NCBI RefSeq assembly: GCF_010499265.1
Contig: NZ_JAAGSC010000043.1
Location: forward strand, 69,843-133,842
DNA: 64,000 nucleotides
From: Wenzhouxiangella limi
Lineage (GTDB): Bacteria; Pseudomonadota; Gammaproteobacteria; Xanthomonadales; Wenzhouxiangellaceae
Reading direction: 5' to 3'
Position numbers and translations under genes: made by a program. Below the pieces are notes generated by a model. The model had not been told where the DNA came from. It made no database searches and saw only the letters and a list, made by a program, of their open reading frames with translations. Shown piece after piece: positions 1 to 7,988 of the stretch; position 1 is the stretch's first letter, and every line of letters starts with the position of its first letter.

Positions 1-423
1 ACGAAGGACTCGGCGCTGGTCGCTCAGGGCATCCTCGAGCGCTACGTGCTCGGCAGCTATTCGGCCCGTCGTCTGGGCCTGACCACCACGGCCAACGCCG
101 GGGGCGTGCGCAACCTGCGCTTTTCCGGCGGCGGGCACTCATACGATGATCTGGTGGCCGAATTGGGGCGCGGTCTGATCGTGACCGAGGTCATGGGCCA
201 GGGGGTCAACCTGGTCACCGGCGACTACTCGCGCGGCGCGGCCGGTTTCTGGGTCGAAAACGGCGAGATCGCCTGGCCGGTCGAGGAAATCACCATTGCC
301 GGCCACCTGCGCGAGATGCTGACCGGCCTGCGCGCGGCCGGAATCGATCACGACGAGCGCCGGAGTATCCAGGTGCCGTCGCTGCTGGTCGATGAAATGA
401 CCGTCGCCGGGCAGGACGCCTGA
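1..423 (+). CDS. pmbA: PmbA/TldE metalloprotease-family protein, C-terminal part (5' truncated by window)
   Basis: The frame is open from the first base and ends in TGA at 421-423, so this is the last 140 residues of a gene that begins outside the window. The segment SYSARRLGLTTTANAGGVRN, followed by a glycine-rich stretch and a region like VMGQGVNLVTGDYSRGAAGF, is typical of the C-terminal half of PmbA (TldE). In the TldD/TldE complex, TldD carries the zinc site and TldE is the partner; the pair trims peptides and is known for microcin B17 and CcdA processing. The C-terminus faces the end of the PIN-PhoH gene with only a few bases between. PmbA rather than TldD is inferred from the C-terminal wording; I cannot see the N-terminal half. 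Confidence 0.85.
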   Translation, partial: TKDSALVAQGILERYVLGSYSARRLGLTTTANAGGVRNLRFSGGGHSYDDLVAELGRGLIVTEVMGQGVNLVTGDYSRGAAGFWVENGEIAWPVEEITIAGHLREMLTGLRAAGIDHDERRSIQVPSLLVDEMTVAGQDA

Positions 424-429
424 GGGTTC

Positions 430-1821
430 TTACAGAGCCTCGGACGCGAAATCGGCCAGGCGCGAGCGCTCACCGCGCCGGAGCGTGACGTGTCCGGCGT
501 GCGGCCAGTGCTTGAACCGGTCGACGGCAAATGTCAGCCCGGATGTGGTCTCGGTCAGGTAGGGCGTGTCGATCTGCTCGACGTTGCCCAGGCAGATGAT
601 TTTGGTTCCGGGACCGGCGCGGGTGACCAGGGTCTTCATCTGCTTGGGGGTGATGTTCTGGGCCTCGTCGATGATCAGATAGCGGTTGAGGAAGGTCCGT
701 CCGCGCATGAAGTTCAGCGAGCGGATCTTGATGCGTGAGGCCAGCAGGTCGTTGGTCGCGGCCCGGCCCCATTCACCGCCGTGGCCGTCGGCCTCGGTCA
801 GCACCTCCAGGTTGTCGGTCAGCGCGCCCATCCACGGCGTCATCTTTTCTTCTTCGGTACCGGGCAGGTAGCCGATTTCATCACCGACCGAAACCGTCGC
901 CCGGGTCATGATGATCTCGCGATAGTGCTTGTCGTCCAGCGTCTGGGCCAGTCCAGCGGCCAGGGCCAGCAGGGTTTTGCCGGTGCCGGCAGTGCCAAGC
1001 AGGGTGACGAAATCGATTTGCGGATCCATCAGCAGGTTGAGGGCGAAGTTCTGCTCGGGGTTGCGTGCCCGGATGCCCCAGACATCGTGCTGACTGCGGC
1101 GGTAATCGCGCGCTACTTCCAGGATGACCTGGTGTTCCTCGACCCGACGAACCAGCGCCTCGATACCGCTGTCGCCGGCCAGGCGCAGGCACTGGTTGGG
1201 GTGCCAGTCCTCCTCGTCACCGCGCCGGATGCGGTAGAAGGTGCGACCGTCCTCGGTCCAGGAATGTTCGGGTTGGTGAAGATCCCAGAAACTGTGGTCG
1301 AGCTCGCGCATGCCGGTATACAGCAGACTCAGGTCATCGAGCGCGCGATCGTTGTGATAGTCCTCGGCCAGCAGGCCGTGGATGGCGGCCTTGATGCGCA
1401 GGTTAATGTCCTTGGAGACCAGCACAACCTGCTTTTCCGGGTGCCTGCGGGTCAGACTCAGCGCGGCCAGAAGAATCTTGTTGTCGGCCACCGACTGGTC
1501 ACCGACCAGCTCGTCGACGCTGCCGAGCTGGTCGGTCTGGAAGAACAGTCGGCCCGTGCCGACCTTGAGCTTCAGCCCGTCCGGCTCGGTCAGGGCGAGG
1601 CCCTGTTCAAGGTCGGCGCCTTCCCCCATGAGGTGGCCGATAAAACGACTGGCCTGGCGGACGTTTCTGGCGACCTCGGACAAGCCCTTCTTGGCCCGGT
1701 CCAGTTCCTCGAGCACGATCATCGGCAAAAACACGTCGTGTTCGGCGAACCGGAACAGGGCGGTCGGATCGTGCATCAGGACATTGGTGTCGAGCAGGTA
1801 CAGACGCCGACATTCGCTCAT
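430..1821 (-). CDS. PhoH family ATPase with N-terminal PIN domain
   Basis: 463 residues. The N-terminal third is a PIN ribonuclease domain: LLDTNVLM with Asp11, then acidic residues near 39, 113 (VADNKI) and 138 (SKDIN). The C-terminal part is a PhoH P-loop domain, with Walker A GTAGTGKT at 276-283 and Walker B YLIIDEAQN near 375. This two-domain form (YlaK type, also called PhoH2) is thought to act as an RNA helicase/ribonuclease, so it differs from the single-domain PhoH next to ybeY. It lies 28 bases downstream of the bcp gene on the same strand and is probably co-transcribed. The start ATG has a GGAG about 11 bases upstream. Confidence 0.9.
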   Translation of the reverse strand: MSECRRLYLLDTNVLMHDPTALFRFAEHDVFLPMIVLEELDRAKKGLSEVARNVRQASRFIGHLMGEGADLEQGLALTEPDGLKLKVGTGRLFFQTDQLGSVDELVGDQSVADNKILLAALSLTRRHPEKQVVLVSKDINLRIKAAIHGLLAEDYHNDRALDDLSLLYTGMRELDHSFWDLHQPEHSWTEDGRTFYRIRRGDEEDWHPNQCLRLAGDSGIEALVRRVEEHQVILEVARDYRRSQHDVWGIRARNPEQNFALNLLMDPQIDFVTLLGTAGTGKTLLALAAGLAQTLDDKHYREIIMTRATVSVGDEIGYLPGTEEEKMTPWMGALTDNLEVLTEADGHGGEWGRAATNDLLASRIKIRSLNFMRGRTFLNRYLIIDEAQNITPKQMKTLVTRAGPGTKIICLGNVEQIDTPYLTETTSGLTFAVDRFKHWPHAGHVTLRRGERSRLADFASEAL

Positions 1822-1849
1822 GGTCGTTGCAGCTCCATCTTAAAAAGGG

Positions 1850-2314
1850 TCAGCCCAGCTTTTGCACTTCCGCCAGCACGGCCTCGACGTGGCCTGGCAC
1901 CTTGACCTTTCGCCATTCGGTGACCAGCTTCCCGTCGGCGTCGAACAGGAAGCTGCTGCGCTCGATCCCCATGACTTTCTTGCCGTACATGTTCTTTTCC
2001 TTGATGACGTCGAACTGACGGCACAGCGTCTCGTCGGTGTCGGCGATCAGCGGGAACGGAAAATCGAACTTGGCGCTGAACTTTTGATGGCTGGCCAGCG
2101 TGTCGCGCGACACGCCAACGATCTGGCAGTCGTGCTTGCGGAAATCCTGGTAGTGGTCGCGAAAGGCCTCGCCTTCGCGGGTACAGCCGGGCGTGTTGTC
2201 GCGCGGATAGAAATAGATGACCACCGGTTTTCCGCGCAGCTCGGTGAGGCTGAGTTCACCCTCGGGGGTGGCCGGCAGGGCGGGGGAATTCAAGTCGCGG
2301 TAGGAATCGGTCAT
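1850..2314 (-). CDS. bcp: Thioredoxin-dependent peroxiredoxin, Bcp/PrxQ type
   Basis: 154 residues, normal length for Bcp. The protein reduces hydrogen peroxide and organic peroxides using thioredoxin. The peroxidatic cysteine is Cys44 in YFYPRDNTPGCTREG, and the catalytic Thr/Arg context is present. The resolving cysteine that E. coli Bcp has five residues later (Cys50) is a glutamate here, leaving only Cys63 and Cys97. Cys97 matches the third cysteine of the E. coli protein by position. The enzyme may therefore work by a one-cysteine or alternative-disulfide mechanism; that is inference. It is the first gene of a probable bcp-phoH unit. Confidence 0.92.
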   Translation of the reverse strand: MTDSYRDLNSPALPATPEGELSLTELRGKPVVIYFYPRDNTPGCTREGEAFRDHYQDFRKHDCQIVGVSRDTLASHQKFSAKFDFPFPLIADTDETLCRQFDVIKEKNMYGKKVMGIERSSFLFDADGKLVTEWRKVKVPGHVEAVLAEVQKLG

Positions 2315-2543
2315 TGGGGTCCATTCGTGAGAAAACCAGCAGCGATCGTAGCAGGGACGTTGTCAGCGAGCGATCGGTTCGATCTGCAGCATAGTGGCCT
2401 GTCCATCTGTCCGCAAGCGCGTCCGGCTCGACTCAGATCCCGCTCGGAACTTAAGTTCTTTTTAGCATCCAGCGCAAAGCGCTACCGGTAGAATACGGCC
2501 TTTGAACAACACACCATCGACCGGTGTACTTGGAGCCTGGGAT

Positions 2544-3164
2544 TTGAATCGAGCCATCGAGAAGATTTTGCTGCCGATCGCGGGCGCCGTGTTGCTGACC
2601 GCATGTGCCGTTGGTGATAGCGATCCGATTTATCTAGACAGCGCGGAAGTCGATCCGATTCGCACACCGCCTGAACTGGACGAGCCGCCGGTCCGGGGCA
2701 CTTACCGGGTCGCCGGGGTCTATTTGCCGCAAATGGCCGGTCAGAGCGAGGATCGACCGCCGCGCGTTCTGTCGAGCGCCGAGGCCGAAGCTTCGCGATC
2801 TCACATCCGCTTCGGCGAGCGCGGTCTCTACCTTGAGGTCGAGGACGAATTGGACAGTGTCTGGCGGCGGCTGGGCTTTACTCTGAACCGCGGTGACATG
2901 GAGCTCGAGCAGGCCGATGCCGACGACCGGGAGTATGCGTTCCGGTTCCAGCACGATCCAATCGTGATCGATCGCACAGGCTTTGCCCGTCTGGCGTTCT
3001 GGCAAAGCCGTGAGCGCATCGATCACAGCGGGCGTTTTGTCGTCGAGCTGCAACCGGTCGGCGAGGCCTCCACGCGGGTCAACCTGCTCGATGAAAACGG
3101 CGAGCTGGTCGACATGGCTCGCGCCGAATACGTGTTATCGATTCTGCGCGAGCGCCTGGGCTGA
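2544..3164 (+). CDS. bamC: BamC-like outer-membrane lipoprotein, short single-domain form
   Basis: 206 residues from a TTG start at 2544, chosen because GGAG lies eight bases upstream and the product then begins MNRAIEKILLPIAG, a normal lipoprotein signal with lipobox LTAC. An upstream TTG at 2502 in the same frame has no such site. After the cysteine comes a proline-rich unstructured stretch (IRTPPELDEPPV), then one compact alpha/beta domain. This matches BamC/NlpB, an accessory subunit of the beta-barrel assembly complex that lies along BamD. E. coli BamC has about 344 residues and two helix-grip domains, so this version keeps only one. dapA, the usual neighbour, is absent. Confidence 0.72.
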   Translation: MNRAIEKILLPIAGAVLLTACAVGDSDPIYLDSAEVDPIRTPPELDEPPVRGTYRVAGVYLPQMAGQSEDRPPRVLSSAEAEASRSHIRFGERGLYLEVEDELDSVWRRLGFTLNRGDMELEQADADDREYAFRFQHDPIVIDRTGFARLAFWQSRERIDHSGRFVVELQPVGEASTRVNLLDENGELVDMARAEYVLSILRERLG

Positions 3165-3182
3165 GGATCGAAATCGGCGCTT

Positions 3183-3506
3183 TCAGCGCTCCAGCAGTTT
3201 GCGCTTGTCGGGAACGTCTTCCCACTGCTTGGCATCGTCCGGGGCGGCTTTCATTTCGGTGATGACCGGCCACTGCAGCGATAACTCGGCGTTGAGCTCG
3301 AGAAATTCCTGCTGGTCGGCCGGCAAATCATCTTCCGGGTAGATCGCTTCGACCGGACATTCGGGCTCGCACAGGGTGCAATCGATGCACTCTTCAGGAT
3401 CGATCACGAGGAAGTTCGGCCCTTCGTGGAAGCAGTCGACAGGGCAAACCTCGACGCAGTCGGTGTATTTGCACTTGATGCAGTTTTCGGTAACGACGAA
3501 TGTCAT
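3183..3506 (-). CDS. fdxA: 7Fe-8S ferredoxin FdxA
   Basis: 107 residues, the usual length. Cysteines 9, 12, 17, 21 and 25 in the first cluster region and 40, 43, 46 and 50 ([12 protein letters not shown]) in the second match the mixed [3Fe-4S]/[4Fe-4S] ferredoxins of proteobacteria (FdxA). The C-terminal 50 residues form the family's usual cysteine-free extension. It serves as a low-potential electron carrier, often beside mutS/recA-type genes in gammaproteobacteria; here it is divergent from pcnB and convergent with the BamC-like gene. Confidence 0.93.
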   Translation of the reverse strand: MTFVVTENCIKCKYTDCVEVCPVDCFHEGPNFLVIDPEECIDCTLCEPECPVEAIYPEDDLPADQQEFLELNAELSLQWPVITEMKAAPDDAKQWEDVPDKRKLLER

Positions 3507-3571
3507 GACGATGAGAATTCCGCTGGATTCAGGATTCCGTTGCCGGGCCCGGATTGAAATGGCCCGAAGAT

Positions 3572-3599
3572 GATAAACTGGCAGACTTAAAAGTTTATC
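3572..3599. promoter_or_regulatory. Perfect 8-bp inverted repeat in the fdxA-pcnB gap
   Basis: GATAAACT at 3572-3579 and AGTTTATC at 3592-3599 are exact reverse complements separated by 12 bases. The element is AT-rich in otherwise GC-rich sequence and sits between divergent fdxA and pcnB, so it could be an operator or an RNA hairpin in the pcnB leader. No regulator is identified. If it is an operator, the farthest upstream pcnB start (TTG 3554) is unlikely. Confidence 0.4.
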
Positions 3600-3643
3600 A
3601 AAACACTCTCTTGAATACCCGCCCCGCTACGCTACCCGGCTCA

Positions 3644-4924
3644 ATGCCCGGCCTGATGACAATCGAGCGCGCCGAACACGGCATCCAGCCGCGGCATGTC
3701 AGCGCCAATGCCCTGAAAGTCATCGAGCGCCTGCAGGACGCCGGGTTTAAGGCCTATCTCGTGGGTGGTTGCATTCGAGACCTCCTGCTGGGCGCTCAAC
3801 CGAAGGATTTCGACGTGGCGACCAGTGCCACGCCGGAAGAAATCCGCGAACTGTTCCGCAACGCCCGCCTGATCGGTCGGCGCTTTCGCCTGGCCCACGT
3901 GCGCTTCGGTCGCGAGATCATCGAAGTGGCCACCTTTCGCGGCCCGGGCGATAGTGATGTGGGCGATGCCGACCGGGTGGTCGAGAAAGGCCGTCTGACC
4001 CGGGATAACGTATTCGGCAGCGAGGAAGAAGACGCGATTCGGCGTGATTTCACCATCAATGCGCTGATGTATGACCCGGCTACGGAGACCATCCGCGACC
4101 ACGTGGGTGGCTACGTCGATGTGCTCGAGCGCCGCCTGCGCCTGATCGGCGATCCGGTGACCCGCTACCGTGAAGACCCGGTGCGCCTGCTGCGCGCAAT
4201 CCGTTTCATGGTCAAGCTGGATCTGAACATGGAGCCGGATACCGCCGGACCAATCGTGTCGATGGCGCCGCTGCTCGACGGCATCCCGCCGGCGCGCCTG
4301 TTCGACGAGATTTTGAAACTGTTCATGTCCGGCAAGGCCTGGCCGACCTACCAGGCCCTGGTTCGCCAGGCGCTGTGGCCGCAGTTGTTCCCGGGCCTGT
4401 TCGAGGATCCCGCCAGCCCGCCGAAACTGGTCGAAAATGCCCTCAAGAGCACGGATCGCCGGGTGGCAGAGGGCCTGCCCGTCACCCCGGGATTTTTGTT
4501 TGCCGCGTTTTTGTGGCAGCGTGTACGTGCCGCCGCAGAAGCGATGGTCGAAGATGGGGTGCCGCCGGTCGACGCGCTGGCCGCTGCCGGGGAGGAGGCC
4601 ATCGTGGCCCAGGCCAGAAAGGTCGCACTGCACCGGCGGTTTTCGACCATCGCCAAGGAAATCTGGTGCATGCAGCCGCGCTTTCGCAAGCGCCGCGGCA
4701 AGCGCGCGCTGCGCCTGATCAACGAACGGCGTTTTCGGGCGGCCTATGATTTCCTGCTGCTGCGCGTCGACGAGGAGCCCGAGCTGGCTGAGCTGGCCCA
4801 GTGGTGGACCGATGTGCAGGCCGTCGAAACCGACGACCGCGCCAGCATGGTCGAGTCGGCGCCTGGCGGCGGCGCCAAGCGCCGTCGCCGCCCGCGTCGC
4901 CGGAAACCTGCCCAATCGACGTGA
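3644..4924 (+). CDS. pcnB: Poly(A) polymerase I
   Basis: About 426 residues from ATG 3644. The frame is open from TTG 3554, but the stretch before 3644 covers an AT-rich palindrome and does not resemble PcnB; ATG 3656 is an alternative, and none has a clear ribosome site. The nucleotidyltransferase core shows YLVGGCIRDLLLG and the catalytic acidic pair in KDFDVAT, followed by LIGRRFRLAHVRF and RRDFTINALMYD, all typical of class II polynucleotide adenylyltransferases. It adds 3' poly(A) tails to RNA and so promotes decay. The C-terminus is strongly basic (AKRRRRPRRRKP), as expected for RNA binding. Its stop overlaps the folK start (GTGA at 4921-4924), so the two are translationally coupled. 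Confidence 0.93.
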   Translation: MPGLMTIERAEHGIQPRHVSANALKVIERLQDAGFKAYLVGGCIRDLLLGAQPKDFDVATSATPEEIRELFRNARLIGRRFRLAHVRFGREIIEVATFRGPGDSDVGDADRVVEKGRLTRDNVFGSEEEDAIRRDFTINALMYDPATETIRDHVGGYVDVLERRLRLIGDPVTRYREDPVRLLRAIRFMVKLDLNMEPDTAGPIVSMAPLLDGIPPARLFDEILKLFMSGKAWPTYQALVRQALWPQLFPGLFEDPASPPKLVENALKSTDRRVAEGLPVTPGFLFAAFLWQRVRAAAEAMVEDGVPPVDALAAAGEEAIVAQARKVALHRRFSTIAKEIWCMQPRFRKRRGKRALRLINERRFRAAYDFLLLRVDEEPELAELAQWWTDVQAVETDDRASMVESAPGGGAKRRRRPRRRKPAQST

Positions 4925-5436
4925 GCCGGGCCTGGATCGGCCTGGGCGCCAACCTGGGCCGGCCGAAAAACACCCTGGAAATGGCGCTGTCCGCGCTGGA
5001 GGCGCTGCCGGCCACGCGCCTGCTGGCGGCGTCGCCGGCCTACTGGACGGCGCCGTGGGGGCTGACCGATCAGCCGGAGTTTCTCAATGCCGTCGTCTGT
5101 GTGCAGACCGATCAGGGCCCGATCGAGCTGCTGCGCGATTTGCTGGCCTTGGAGTCGGGACTGGGGCGAGCGCGTACCGGACCGCGCTGGGGCCCGCGCG
5201 AGATCGACCTGGACTTGCTGCTGTTCGACGATCGAGTGCTGGATTCGGCCGAACTGACCCTCCCGCATCCGCGCATGCATCAGCGCGCCTTTGTGCTCGT
5301 GCCACTGGCCGACCTCGCGCCCGACTTGCATGTTCCCGACCGCGGCAAGGTCTCGGAACTGCTGGCGTCTCTGCCCGACGAGGAGCTCGACGGTGTCCGG
5401 CCTGCGGGCGTGCTCAGGTCAGCGCCACGCCCTTGA
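4921..5436 (+). CDS. folK: 2-amino-4-hydroxy-6-hydroxymethyldihydropteridine pyrophosphokinase
   Basis: 171 residues from GTG 4921, which overlaps the pcnB stop by four bases; the product then begins VSRAWIGLGANLG, the canonical HPPK N-terminus. The family signature GPRWGPREIDLDLLLFDD and the later LPHPRMHQRAFVLVPL are present. The enzyme transfers pyrophosphate from ATP to 6-hydroxymethyl-dihydropterin in folate synthesis. pcnB-folK is a classic gammaproteobacterial pair; the usual next gene, panB, is absent. The 3' end overlaps the end of modC on the other strand by 23 bases. Confidence 0.95.
   Translation: MSRAWIGLGANLGRPKNTLEMALSALEALPATRLLAASPAYWTAPWGLTDQPEFLNAVVCVQTDQGPIELLRDLLALESGLGRARTGPRWGPREIDLDLLLFDDRVLDSAELTLPHPRMHQRAFVLVPLADLAPDLHVPDRGKVSELLASLPDEELDGVRPAGVLRSAPRP
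5406..5432. terminator. GC-rich hairpin in the convergent folK/modC overlap
   Basis: GGGCGTG at 5406-5412 pairs perfectly with CACGCCC at 5426-5432 across a 13-base loop, inside the region where the two coding ends overlap. There is no T-run on either side, so it could only be a weak or factor-assisted bidirectional terminator. Confidence 0.25.
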
Positions 5437-6481
5437 CCGAAGCCCAGACCCGATCGCCGAGCGCCAGTTCGAGCTGGCGTCGCGAGCGCTGGGTGATCCG
5501 GGACAGCAGATACTGGTCACCCAGCTGCAGTTTGAGCAGGCAGTGACCCGGGTGCGGGTCGTCGATAATTTCCTTGATCGTGCATTCCACGCAGTTGAGG
5601 ATGCTGCTCGGCAGGGGCGGCTGACGGGCGACGGAGACGTCTCTGGCCAGCACCCGCACCCGTAGCACGCCGCCGGTCGGCTCGCGGATTCGGGGTACGT
5701 ACAGCATTCCGCCGGGCAGGTGGATGCAGCTCAGGTGTTCGTCGTCCAGGTGGCTTAGCGCATTTCCGATGAGCACGGCCGAGGCCTGCTCACCGTGCAC
5801 CAGCGGCAGGTCGGCGCGGGTGATCAGCTCGCGCAAGGGCCCCTCGGCGCGGATCACGCCGTCTTCCATGAACAGCATATGGTCGGCCAGCCGCGACACC
5901 TCCTCGATTGCGTGGCTGACATAGAGGACCGGCACGGAAAGGTCTTCGTGGAGGCGCTCGAAGTAAGGCAGGATTTCGGCCTTGCTGATCTCGTCCAGGG
6001 CCGCGAGCGGCTCGTCCATCAGCAGGATGCGGGGGCTGGTCAGCAAAGCCCGGCCCATGGCCACGCGCTGCCTTTGTCCGCCCGAAATCTCGGTGATCCG
6101 GCGCTCCAGCAGCGCTTCCAGCCCGAGCAACTCGGCGACATCATGCGGCTGCACGATCCGGCGGTCCTGAGCAATTCGACGGTAGCCGTACATCAGGTTG
6201 CCGAGCACGCTCAGGTGCGGGAACAACTGCCCTTCCTGGAACACGTACCCGACCGGACGCCGGTGCGCGGGAAGGAACCGCGCCTCGTCCTGCCAGCACG
6301 CTCCGTTGACCGTCAGCCGACCTTGGACTGCCGGTTCCAGCCCGGCCACGCAGCGCAGCAGGGTGGTCTTGCCGCAGCCCGAGCGCCCGAACAGTGCAGT
6401 CACGCCATGGGCCGGTACTTCGACATCCACCGTCAGCCGGAAGTCCGGACGAACAAGGTCGAACTTTAGCTGGATCGTCAA
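5414..6481 (-). CDS. modC: Molybdate ABC transporter ATP-binding protein
   Basis: 355 residues. The ABC ATPase part has Walker A GRSGCGKTT, signature ISGGQRQRVAMGRAL and Walker B LLMDEPLAALD. The last 130 residues form a TOBE/Mop-type domain that binds molybdate and allows feedback inhibition in ModC proteins. It energises molybdate import at the inner membrane with ModB and ModA, and it is the last gene of modEABC, 13 bases after modB. Confidence 0.95.
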   Translation of the reverse strand: MTIQLKFDLVRPDFRLTVDVEVPAHGVTALFGRSGCGKTTLLRCVAGLEPAVQGRLTVNGACWQDEARFLPAHRRPVGYVFQEGQLFPHLSVLGNLMYGYRRIAQDRRIVQPHDVAELLGLEALLERRITEISGGQRQRVAMGRALLTSPRILLMDEPLAALDEISKAEILPYFERLHEDLSVPVLYVSHAIEEVSRLADHMLFMEDGVIRAEGPLRELITRADLPLVHGEQASAVLIGNALSHLDDEHLSCIHLPGGMLYVPRIREPTGGVLRVRVLARDVSVARQPPLPSSILNCVECTIKEIIDDPHPGHCLLKLQLGDQYLLSRITQRSRRQLELALGDRVWASVKGVALT

Positions 6482-6494
6482 CGCCGCCTCCGCT

Positions 6495-7175
6495 TCACGG
6501 CAGAACCATCTTCAGGCGGCCGTTGATGGCGTAGAGCGAAAACAGCATCAGGAACGACAGCCCCAGCAGCAGACCGGACAGCACGTGGGCGGAGGCATAG
6601 TCGACCGCCTCGACGTGATCATAGATGGCGATCGAGATGACCTGGGTCTCGCCAGGGATGTTGCCGCCAATCATGAGCACGACCCCGAACTCGCCGACGG
6701 TGTGCGCGAAACCCAGCGTGATCGCGGTCAGGAAGCCGCGCTGCGACAGCGGCAGCACGACCGTGAAAAACCGATCCCAGGGGCCGGCGCGCAGGCAGGC
6801 GGCGGCCTCCATGGTGCCGGCGCCGATGCTGGCGAAGGCATTCTGAAGGGGTTGCACCACGAACGGCAGCGAATAGAAAACCGAGCCGATCACCAGGCCG
6901 GTGAAGGTGAAGGCCAGGCCGGGTCCCCCCAGGGCCTGGATCGGGCCCTGCGAGCCCAGCAGCATCAGCATGTAAAACCCGAGCACGGTCGGCGGCAAAA
7001 CCAGCGGCAGGGCCACCACCGACTCCACAGCCAGCTTGAAGCGCGAGCGCGTGCGCGCCAGCCAAAGCGCCAGCGGTGTTCCGAGGATCAAGAGGACGAC
7101 CGTGGTGACCGCGGCCAGCTTCAGCGTCAGCCACAGCGCGGCGAGATCCTGAGGTCCGATCCAGTCTGGCAGCAT
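6495..7175 (-). CDS. modB: Molybdate ABC transporter permease
   Basis: 226 residues with five or so hydrophobic helices and the EAA-type loop around MEAAACLRAGPWDRFFTVVLPLS. The stretch VGEFGVVLMIGGNIPGETQ is the hallmark of ModB permeases. It lies between modA and modC with short gaps, in the same operon. Confidence 0.95.
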   Translation of the reverse strand: MLPDWIGPQDLAALWLTLKLAAVTTVVLLILGTPLALWLARTRSRFKLAVESVVALPLVLPPTVLGFYMLMLLGSQGPIQALGGPGLAFTFTGLVIGSVFYSLPFVVQPLQNAFASIGAGTMEAAACLRAGPWDRFFTVVLPLSQRGFLTAITLGFAHTVGEFGVVLMIGGNIPGETQVISIAIYDHVEAVDYASAHVLSGLLLGLSFLMLFSLYAINGRLKMVLP

Positions 7176-7187
7176 CGTGTCTGTGGC

Positions 7188-7973
7188 CTAGCGGTCGCGA
7201 TGATCGCGATTGGCTGCCGGGCTCGGCAGGCGGTAGCCGTCCGACTGAATGATCGCGCGGGCGGCCTCGCTTTCGCGAACCCAGTCGAGAAACGCGCGCG
7301 CGCCTTGCCGATCTCGGGCGGCGCGCAAGAGCACGGCTTCCTGGACGATGGGCGGATAGCTCTCGGCGGCCGGGATCCAGCGCGAGCCTGGGCCGTACTG
7401 GCGCTCGTGGGTGATGAGCTGGGAAAGGGCCACGAACCCGACCTCGGTATTGCCCGTGGTGACGAAGTTGAAGGCCTGGCCGATGCTCTGACCGGTCACC
7501 AGACGGCCCGGGTCGGGCGTGATGCCGTAGCTTGCCATCACGGCTTCGGCCGCTGCACCGTAAGGAGCGACCCGCGGATTCGCGATCGCGATTCGGGGGG
7601 CATCGGTCTTGTTGAGAAAGGCCACGGCATCTTCGGGGATGCGTTCGGGATCCGGGCTCCACAGCGCCAGGAGCCCTTCGGCATAAACGAACCGGCTGTC
7701 GGCCACGGCATGCCCGCTGGCGACCAGATCGGCGCTGCGCCGATCATCGGCAGAGAAAAACAGGTCGAACGGCGCGCCCTGGCGGATCTGGGCGAAGTGC
7801 TTGCCCGATGAGCCGCTGCTGATCGAAAAGGCCACTTCGTGAGTCGGGCCGTAGGCTTCGGCAAGGCGCTCCAGCGTGGCGTTGAAGTTGGCGGCGACGG
7901 CAACGCGCAGTTCGGCGGCTGTAGCTGGCGAGGTGGCCAGCAGCAACAGCAAGACGGCGAGCAGGCGCTGCAT
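7188..7973 (-). CDS. modA: Molybdate-binding periplasmic protein
   Basis: About 261 residues from ATG 7973, chosen because GGAGG lies seven bases upstream; a GTG five codons earlier is less likely. The signal peptide ends at ATAA. Mature features are those of ModA: AAANFNATLERLA, SSGSSGKHFAQIRQGAPFD and YAEGLLALWSP. The serine-rich loop supplies oxyanion ligands for molybdate or tungstate. It is the first transport gene after modE, with the modE stop almost adjacent. Confidence 0.94.
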   Translation of the reverse strand: MQRLLAVLLLLLATSPATAAELRVAVAANFNATLERLAEAYGPTHEVAFSISSGSSGKHFAQIRQGAPFDLFFSADDRRSADLVASGHAVADSRFVYAEGLLALWSPDPERIPEDAVAFLNKTDAPRIAIANPRVAPYGAAAEAVMASYGITPDPGRLVTGQSIGQAFNFVTTGNTEVGFVALSQLITHERQYGPGSRWIPAAESYPPIVQEAVLLRAARDRQGARAFLDWVRESEAARAIIQSDGYRLPSPAANRDHRDR

Positions 7974-7988
7974 TCGGCTGTCCTCCAC

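Noticed and set aside
3641-4915. 424-codon open frame on the minus strand
   Set aside because: Antisense to pcnB; His/Gln/Arg-rich shadow with no motif.
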